Below are positions 7,723-11,694 of a stretch of DNA of 11,694 bases, in pieces (the first letter of the stretch is position 1; every line of letters starts with the position of its first letter). The DNA is taken from the NCBI GenBank assembly GCA_964593895.1, contig CAZQKL010000015.1, positions 1 through 11,694 on the forward strand. Reading direction: 5' to 3'. The notes under the pieces are model-generated. The model was not told where the DNA came from, made no database searches, and was given only the letters and a program-made list of their open reading frames with translations. A program made the position numbers and the translations under genes. This DNA is from CAZQKL01 sp964593895 [NCBI: uncultured bacterium]. Lineage in GTDB: Bacteria; DYJV01.

Positions 7723-8754
7723 TTAAAGATTGTTAAATCCCATAACAGAGCTTAACCATTGTGTCAATAAATTTGCAACATATTCAGGTGTTAAAATCTT
7801 TAAACATTTTAAATCATTACAAGATTTGTTTCTACAAGGATTGCATCCAACATTTTTATATACAACAAAATTTTTATCTCCCCATGGTCTATTAATATTA
7901 ACATCTGAAGGACCAAAAATTGCAAAAACAGGGACATTCAATAGTGAAGCAAGATGCATTGGGCCTGTATCACATGTTACAACTGCATCTATTTTTGAAA
8001 ATAAAACAGCAAGCTCTTTCATATCTGTTTTGGGTGCTAAAAAGACGTTATTTGCCTTTGCTATATCATATATTTTTTTTGCTTTATCATATTCATCTGG
8101 ACCCCATGTAATGATAAATGCGATTTCACCGCTTTTGTTTATAATTTTTATAAGTTTTCCAAAATATTTATATGGCCATTCTTTGTATCTTCCAGCTTTA
8201 CTTACAAAAGGATTAATTACAATAAATTTTTTAAAAGATAATTTTTTTAAAAAATTTTCAATTTTTTCAATTTTGGCATTTTCAATATTTAAGTTAAGCT
8301 CAAGTTTATCTGGGATTTTAACATTATCTAAAAAAACTTTTAAAAGATAAAAATTTTTTTCAATGCGGGTAATTTTTTCAGGTAAATCTTCACAATGAAA
8401 ATTGTTAAAAATCCAGTTAAATTCTTTTGAGTTTTTTTTTGAAAATCCAATTCTAACATTACAGTTTGAGAAAAAAGAGATTAATCCACTTTTCAATAAC
8501 CCGTGAAAATCAAGAACAATATCAAAATTTTCTTTTCTTATATCTTTTAGAATTTTAAAAATCTTATAATATTTTTTTCTTGGAATGATAAAAACCTTCT
8601 TTAAAAGTGGATGATTTTCAAGTAGATTTCCTGCTCTATCTTCCACAATCCAATGTATTTCAGGATTTTTAAGTTTTTTATGAAGATAAGATAAAACAGG
8701 TATTGTCCTAATTACATCTCCCACAGCACCAAGTCTTATTATTAAAATTTTCAT
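7723..8754 (-). CDS. Glycosyltransferase family 9, LPS heptosyltransferase-like
   Basis: GT9 enzymes transfer heptose from ADP-heptose to the LPS inner core at the inner face of the cytoplasmic membrane. The 343-residue protein starts with the family pattern KILIIRLGAVGDVIRTIPVL (2-21), in which D13 matches the proposed catalytic Asp of WaaC. The donor-binding half carries SKAGRYKEWP (185-194), CDTGPMHLAS (261-270), FAIFGPSD (277-284) and a four-Cys segment (C304, C307, C312, C317) like the C-PC--R-C pattern of WaaF-type members. I cannot decide between WaaC, WaaF and WaaQ types, so no symbol is given. The start overlaps the preceding binding-protein gene by 4 nt (ATGA) with no visible Shine-Dalgarno, so coupled translation is likely. 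It is the main evidence for a diderm envelope. Confidence 0.9.
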   Translation of the reverse strand: MKILIIRLGAVGDVIRTIPVLSYLHKKLKNPEIHWIVEDRAGNLLENHPLLKKVFIIPRKKYYKIFKILKDIRKENFDIVLDFHGLLKSGLISFFSNCNVRIGFSKKNSKEFNWIFNNFHCEDLPEKITRIEKNFYLLKVFLDNVKIPDKLELNLNIENAKIEKIENFLKKLSFKKFIVINPFVSKAGRYKEWPYKYFGKLIKIINKSGEIAFIITWGPDEYDKAKKIYDIAKANNVFLAPKTDMKELAVLFSKIDAVVTCDTGPMHLASLLNVPVFAIFGPSDVNINRPWGDKNFVVYKNVGCNPCRNKSCNDLKCLKILTPEYVANLLTQWLSSVMGFNNL

Positions 8755-9569
8755 TTTATAACTTTTAATTTTTTGAAAATGGAATTTTCAATAAGCACAT
8801 TAAATTTTGTAAAATCTATTCTAAATTTTTCATGATAATTTGTAATATAGCTCCATAAAATAGATTTCTGGTTAAAATCAAGACCTGTCCAGAAAGCATT
8901 ATTTACAAGTATAAAAAAATATTCTGAAAATATTTTTGCTCTAAATTCATATTTAAGATTTAAATTCATTGTGTAAAATTGGTATGGAGTTAAAATTACT
9001 GAATTTATAATGTTAGCTGAAAGTAATCTTAAAAAGTCCTCTTTTTTTTCAATATATATAACTCCTTGATAATTCTTAAAAATTTTTTTTATACGAAATG
9101 AGGAAAAAGGAATTCCAAAAACAATTTTTTTATAAAATTTTTTTTTATCAACCCTTAAATTTGAATACACTTGATAGTTTCCAGCATAAAATAAATCAAG
9201 CAAAAACAATCCATAGTTTATTAATTTTTCTCTAAATGGTATCATTAAAAAGTTAACATTTTTATTTCCAATATAAAGTTCATCAAATTTATTTGAGTAT
9301 CTGTTATTAACTACATATCCAGGAACAATTATTAGTTGCAAGATATTAGATTGACAGGCATCAAGAATTTCAATTGGATTTTTAAAAAAATCATTTTCTT
9401 TAATTTTTATTAACTCAGATTTTGAATTTACTTTGTTGAAATAATTTACAAAATTATTTACAAATTTTTCAATTGGACTAATTTCCGGATAAAATCCTAC
9501 ATAGTAAAAATCTTTTGCAAAGAGAATTTGAGATAAAAAGAGAAAAATAAAAAATAATTTAATTTTCAT
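8751..9569 (-). CDS. Secreted, diverged TRAP/DctP-like solute-binding protein
   Basis: A 272-residue protein with a clear export signal: MKIK, a hydrophobic stretch (5-17) and a signal peptidase I-like site after LFA (16-18). There is no lipobox Cys, so it should be free in the periplasm. I do not recognise an exact family, but several segments follow DctP-type binding proteins by eye: NPIEILDACQSNILQLIIV (64-82) resembles the motif ending in 'lGtiDmav', FGIPFSSFRIKKIFK (151-165) resembles the 'lkiRVp' strand and following helix, LLSANIINSVILTPYQFY (182-199) resembles the 'al..GvvDg..np...fy' motif, and FFILVNNAFWTGLDFNQKSIL (218-238) resembles 'y.lvN..fW..L....q'. The Arg that normally contacts the ligand carboxylate in that strand appears to be Gly. 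It is shorter than typical DctP (about 320-340), and no membrane subunits are nearby. It overlaps gatB (TAATG) and the GT9 gene (ATGA). A ligand-free or sensory role is possible. Confidence 0.5.
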   Translation of the reverse strand: MKIKLFFIFLFLSQILFAKDFYYVGFYPEISPIEKFVNNFVNYFNKVNSKSELIKIKENDFFKNPIEILDACQSNILQLIIVPGYVVNNRYSNKFDELYIGNKNVNFLMIPFREKLINYGLFLLDLFYAGNYQVYSNLRVDKKKFYKKIVFGIPFSSFRIKKIFKNYQGVIYIEKKEDFLRLLSANIINSVILTPYQFYTMNLNLKYEFRAKIFSEYFFILVNNAFWTGLDFNQKSILWSYITNYHEKFRIDFTKFNVLIENSIFKKLKVIK

Positions 9570-11002
9570 TAATCATTTAACATTTCAGTCAATAATTTAT
9601 TAACAAGTTGTGGATTTGCCTGACCTTTTGTTGCTTTCATTACCTGACCAACAAAATATCCAATAACTTTTGTTTTGCCAGATTTATACTGTTCAACTTG
9701 CTTTGGATTATTTTTTAAAATTTCTGAAATTATTTCTTTTAATTTCCCTTCATCTGAAATCTGTTCAAGTCCTTTTTCTTTAACTATTACTTCTGGCATC
9801 TTTCCTGTAGAATACATATCTTTAAATACACTTTTCGCTATTTTACCACTGATTTTACCTGATTTAATTAGATTAATTAGATTTCCAATATGCTCTGGGG
9901 TTAAATTTATATCTTTAAATTCTATACCATCTGCATGTATAAGACCTAATAGTTCAACTTTTATCCAATTACATGCCTGTTTTGCATCATTACATATTTC
10001 CACAGTTTTTTCATAAAAGTTTGCAATTTCAATGGATGATGTTAAAGTATCAGCTTCATCTTTTGAAAGATTATACTGGTTCATAAATCTTATCATTTTA
10101 TCAAATGGAAGTTCTGGTAATGTTCTTCTTATGCTTTCAATATACTCATCTGAAATTACAACAGGAATTAAATCTGGGTCAGGGAAATATCTATAATCAT
10201 GAGCTTCTTCTTTTCTTCTCATTGGTTCAGTTATTCCTTTATCAGGATTCCATAATCTTGTTTCCTGAATTATTTTTTCACCATCTTCTAATAATGAAAT
10301 TTGTCTTTTAATTTCATATTCAAGAGCCTTATAAATATTCCTGAAACTATTCATATTTTTTAATTCTGTTTTAGTTCCAAGTTTTGTTTCGCCTTTTGGC
10401 CTTATAGATATATTTGCATCGCACCTAAAACTTCCCTCTTCCATATTGCCATCACATATTCCAAGATACATTAAAGTTGCTCTCAAAATTTTTAGATATT
10501 CAACTGCTTCTTCAGGACTTCTTATATCTGGTTCAGAAACAATTTCAATTAATGGAGTTCCAGTTCTATTAAAATCAACATAGCTTGAATTTGGGTCATT
10601 ACCTTCATGTATAAGCTTTCCTGCATCTTCTTCCATATGTATTCGTGTAATTCCTATTTCCTTAATTTTCCCATTAACCAAAATCTTTAATTTTCCATTT
10701 TTGCAAAGTGGAAGTTCATATTGTGAAATTTGATATCCTTTTGGTAGGTCTGGATAAAAGTAATTTTTTCTTGCAAAGACACTTCTATTTGCAATTTCAC
10801 AATTTGTAGCAAGACCTGCTTTTATTGCATATTCAAGGGCTTTTTTATTTAAAACAGGTAAAGACCCAGGTTGGCCAGTGCAAACTGGACAAGTATTTTC
10901 ATTAGGAGTGTCACCAAATTTATTGGAACATGAACAGAATATTTTGCTTTCTGTTAATAATTGTGCATGAACTTCTAAGCCAATAACTGCTTCATATTCC
11001 AT
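9569..11002 (-). CDS. gatB: GatB, Asp/Glu-tRNA amidotransferase subunit B
   Basis: GatB binds misacylated Glu-tRNA(Gln) or Asp-tRNA(Asn), activates the acyl group with ATP and accepts ammonia from GatA within GatCAB. The 477-residue protein has the GLEVHAQL start (8-15), a four-Cys zinc-site-like cluster (C23, C25, C38, C41) in [34 protein letters not shown] (81-96), [16 protein letters not shown] (144-159), [15 protein letters not shown] (188-202) and [10 protein letters not shown] (269-278). A helical tail/YqeY domain (about 330-476) ends in KGQANP. I chose the ATG at 11002: it has GAGGGG upstream and gives the family's usual N-terminus. An upstream TTG at 11059 would place coding sequence over the candidate promoter. 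gatA and gatC are not in the window. This is the first gene of the minus-strand run. Confidence 0.97.
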   Translation of the reverse strand: MEYEAVIGLEVHAQLLTESKIFCSCSNKFGDTPNENTCPVCTGQPGSLPVLNKKALEYAIKAGLATNCEIANRSVFARKNYFYPDLPKGYQISQYELPLCKNGKLKILVNGKIKEIGITRIHMEEDAGKLIHEGNDPNSSYVDFNRTGTPLIEIVSEPDIRSPEEAVEYLKILRATLMYLGICDGNMEEGSFRCDANISIRPKGETKLGTKTELKNMNSFRNIYKALEYEIKRQISLLEDGEKIIQETRLWNPDKGITEPMRRKEEAHDYRYFPDPDLIPVVISDEYIESIRRTLPELPFDKMIRFMNQYNLSKDEADTLTSSIEIANFYEKTVEICNDAKQACNWIKVELLGLIHADGIEFKDINLTPEHIGNLINLIKSGKISGKIAKSVFKDMYSTGKMPEVIVKEKGLEQISDEGKLKEIISEILKNNPKQVEQYKSGKTKVIGYFVGQVMKATKGQANPQLVNKLLTEMLND

Positions 11003-11030
11003 TTTATCACCCCTCTTTTTTGTGAAACTA

Positions 11031-11059
11031 ACAATAACTGATAAATTTAACTTTTTCAA
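11031..11059 (-). promoter_or_regulatory. Candidate sigma-70-type promoter for gatB operon
   Basis: Read on the minus strand: TTGAAA (11059-11054, one mismatch to TTGACA), a 17-nt spacer, then TATTGT (11036-11031, two mismatches to TATAAT). Transcription would start near 11024, giving a leader of about 20 nt that contains the GAGGGG Shine-Dalgarno. It is the only good candidate I find for the whole minus-strand run, and it argues for the ATG at 11002 as the gatB start. AT-rich DNA yields chance matches, so this is moderate evidence. Confidence 0.5.
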
Positions 11060-11068
11060 GAGAAATTA

Positions 11069-11096
11069 TTGACCTTTTTTTAAAAAAACCTAAATT
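11069..11096 (+). promoter_or_regulatory. Candidate promoter for clpB
   Basis: TTGACC (11069-11074, one mismatch to TTGACA), then a 16-nt spacer made mostly of a T7A7 tract, then TAAATT (11091-11096, four of six matches to TATAAT). The start would lie near 11103, about 25 nt ahead of the ATG. A better-looking TATTAT at 11096-11101 is 21 nt away, too far for standard spacing. The -35 is convincing; the -10 is not. No heat-shock sigma consensus is recognisable, although clpB is usually heat-inducible. Confidence 0.35.
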
Positions 11097-11113
11097 ATTA
11101 TAAACAATAATTT
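11092..11113. repeat. 8-bp inverted repeat in the clpB leader/promoter
   Basis: AAATTATT (11092-11099) and its exact reverse complement AATAATTT (11106-11113) flank a 6-nt spacer. A further direct copy of AAATTATT lies at 11063-11070, overlapping the clpB -35. The repeat falls across the -10/start region and could be an operator, but it is all A/T in an A/T-rich region, so chance is a real alternative. As an RNA hairpin it would be weak. Confidence 0.35.
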
Positions 11114-11127
11114 TTCAGGAGGTTAAA

Positions 11128-11694
11128 ATGGATTGGAATAAATTTACACAAAAATCAATAGAAGCAATACAAGATGCTCAAAAATTGGCAATATCTAAAG
11201 GACATCAAAATATTGATGTAGAACATCTTGCTCATGCTTTAATAAGTCAGGATGATGGTATTGTCCCAAATGTTTTAAAAGATATTGGAGTTGATATAAA
11301 TGCTTTATTAAAAGATATAGAAGCTGAACTAAAAAAATTACCCCAGGTTGCAGGACCTGGATATGATGCAAATAACATCTACATAACAACGAGATTAAAT
11401 AGAGTTTTTATTGAAGCTGAAAATTTAATGAAATCTATGCAGGATGAATATATTAGTGTTGAACATTTATTTCTTGCATTTTTTAAACTTGGAAATTATG
11501 ATAACATTAATCAAATTTTTGCAAAATATGGTATTAATGAAGCAAGTTTTTCAGCTTCATTACAAAAAATAAGGGGGAATGAAAAAGTGACAAGTCCAAA
11601 TCCAGAAGCTACAATGAATGCACTTGATAAATTTACTGTAAATTTAACTCAAAAAGCAAGAGAAGGAAAACTTGACCCTGTTATTGGTAGAGAT
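11128..11694 (+). CDS. clpB: ClpB, protein disaggregation chaperone (N-terminal part)
   Basis: First 189 codons of a Hsp100 disaggregase; the gene continues past the right edge. ClpB hexamers work with DnaK/DnaJ/GrpE to extract polypeptides from aggregates in the cytoplasm. The visible part is the two-repeat Clp N-terminal domain (about 1-148), with a VEHL motif in each repeat (31-34 and 111-114). The linker then reaches REGKLDPVIGRD (178-189), which comes just before the first AAA+ module; its Walker A is not yet reached. The segment QVAGPGYDANNIYIT (73-87) fits ClpB better than ClpA or ClpC. The ATG has AGGAGG 7 nt upstream. A GTG at codon 154 may serve as an internal start (separate entry). 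It is the only plus-strand gene in the window. Confidence 0.95.
   Translation, partial: MDWNKFTQKSIEAIQDAQKLAISKGHQNIDVEHLAHALISQDDGIVPNVLKDIGVDINALLKDIEAELKKLPQVAGPGYDANNIYITTRLNRVFIEAENLMKSMQDEYISVEHLFLAFFKLGNYDNINQIFAKYGINEASFSASLQKIRGNEKVTSPNPEATMNALDKFTVNLTQKAREGKLDPVIGRD
11572..11589 (+). promoter_or_regulatory. Candidate internal ribosome site and GTG start within clpB
   Basis: AGGGGG at 11572-11577 is followed 9 nt later by an in-frame GTG (11587-11589, Val154). By eye alignment, Arg-Gly-x-x-x-Val before the EGKLDPVIGRD block matches E. coli ClpB, whose Val149 GTG is the known internal start for the short form lacking the N-domain. A purine-rich run can arise by chance from Lys/Arg/Gly codons, but GGG is an unusual Gly codon in such AT-rich DNA. 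Confidence 0.55.

Larger units (their letters stand above)
11003..11127. other. Divergent gatB/clpB intergenic region
   Basis: This 125-base stretch is the only real intergenic region in the window and separates the 13-gene minus-strand run from clpB. It holds a candidate promoter for each direction placed back to back (-35 elements 9 bp apart), a T7A7 palindrome at 11075-11088, an 8-bp inverted repeat just upstream of the clpB ribosome site and the Shine-Dalgarno sequences of both genes. I see no CIRCE (HrcA operator) and no hairpin that would make a terminator. Confidence 0.8.

Noticed and set aside
7730-8350. 206-codon plus-strand open frame opposite the GT9 gene
   Set aside because: It is antisense to a well-supported GT9 coding region, has no family resemblance and no ribosome site. 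Long antisense frames are common opposite AT-rich genes.
9675-10016. 113-codon plus-strand open frame opposite gatB
   Set aside because: Shadow of gatB; the sequence is low-information and Ser/Ile/Phe-rich, with no recognisable domain.
11003-11059. N-terminal extension of gatB from a TTG at 11059
   Set aside because: GatB proteins normally begin at the [12 protein letters not shown] block. The ATG at 11002 has a strong Shine-Dalgarno, and the extension would overlap the candidate promoter.
11003-11127. CIRCE or other known heat-shock operator upstream of clpB
   Set aside because: I looked for the TTAGCACTC-N9-GAGTGCTAA pattern and similar; nothing resembling it is present.
11195-11389. 64-codon minus-strand frame inside clpB
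   Set aside because: The opposite strand encodes the conserved Clp N-domain in frame, so this is a shadow.

Overview
This is a compact, AT-rich stretch (about 30% G+C by eye; proteins rich in Lys, Ile, Asn and Phe) of a bacterial chromosome. An LPS-type heptosyltransferase together with SecDF-YajC, HslUV and ClpB points to a Gram-negative (diderm) bacterium. GatB implies the indirect amidation route for Gln- and/or Asn-tRNA. The very tight packing and a rubrerythrin-like protein would suit an anaerobic, possibly thermophilic, deep-branching lineage, but I cannot name the phylum from the sequence alone.

Layout. Thirteen genes lie head to tail on the minus strand from about 11.0 kb down to position 1, in transcription order: gatB, a secreted TRAP/DctP-like binding protein, a GT9 heptosyltransferase, a rubrerythrin-like diiron protein, yajC, secD, secF, queE, queC, radC, a CBS-domain ClC protein, hslV and the first 18 codons of hslU. 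The largest gap inside this run is 25 nt. Six junctions overlap by 1 or 4 nt (TAATG or ATGA). On the plus strand only the first 189 codons of clpB are present, divergent from gatB. The single real intergenic region (11003-11127) carries back-to-back candidate promoters for gatB and clpB. No stretch over 125 bases lacks a gene. I see no tRNA, rRNA, CRISPR, insertion sequence or convincing terminator.

How the genes fit together. The run appears to be one long, mostly housekeeping transcription unit: tRNA amidation (gatB), envelope building (GT9), protein export (yajC-secD-secF), the queuosine/preQ0 pathway (queE, queC), a RadC protein of unsettled role, anion transport (ClC) and regulated proteolysis (hslV-hslU). 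The divergent neighbour clpB is a protein-disaggregation chaperone, so proteostasis genes sit at both ends.

Nothing here looks like a wholly new defence or mobile system. The best second-look items are: (1) a GTG codon with a strong Shine-Dalgarno inside clpB, at the place where E. coli ClpB has its internal start; (2) an orphan, highly diverged DctP-like binding protein translationally coupled to gatB and to a heptosyltransferase, apparently lacking the family's ligand-binding Arg; (3) a split between overlapping junctions without a Shine-Dalgarno and junctions with a strong one; (4) a ClC protein with Val in place of the internal proton glutamate.
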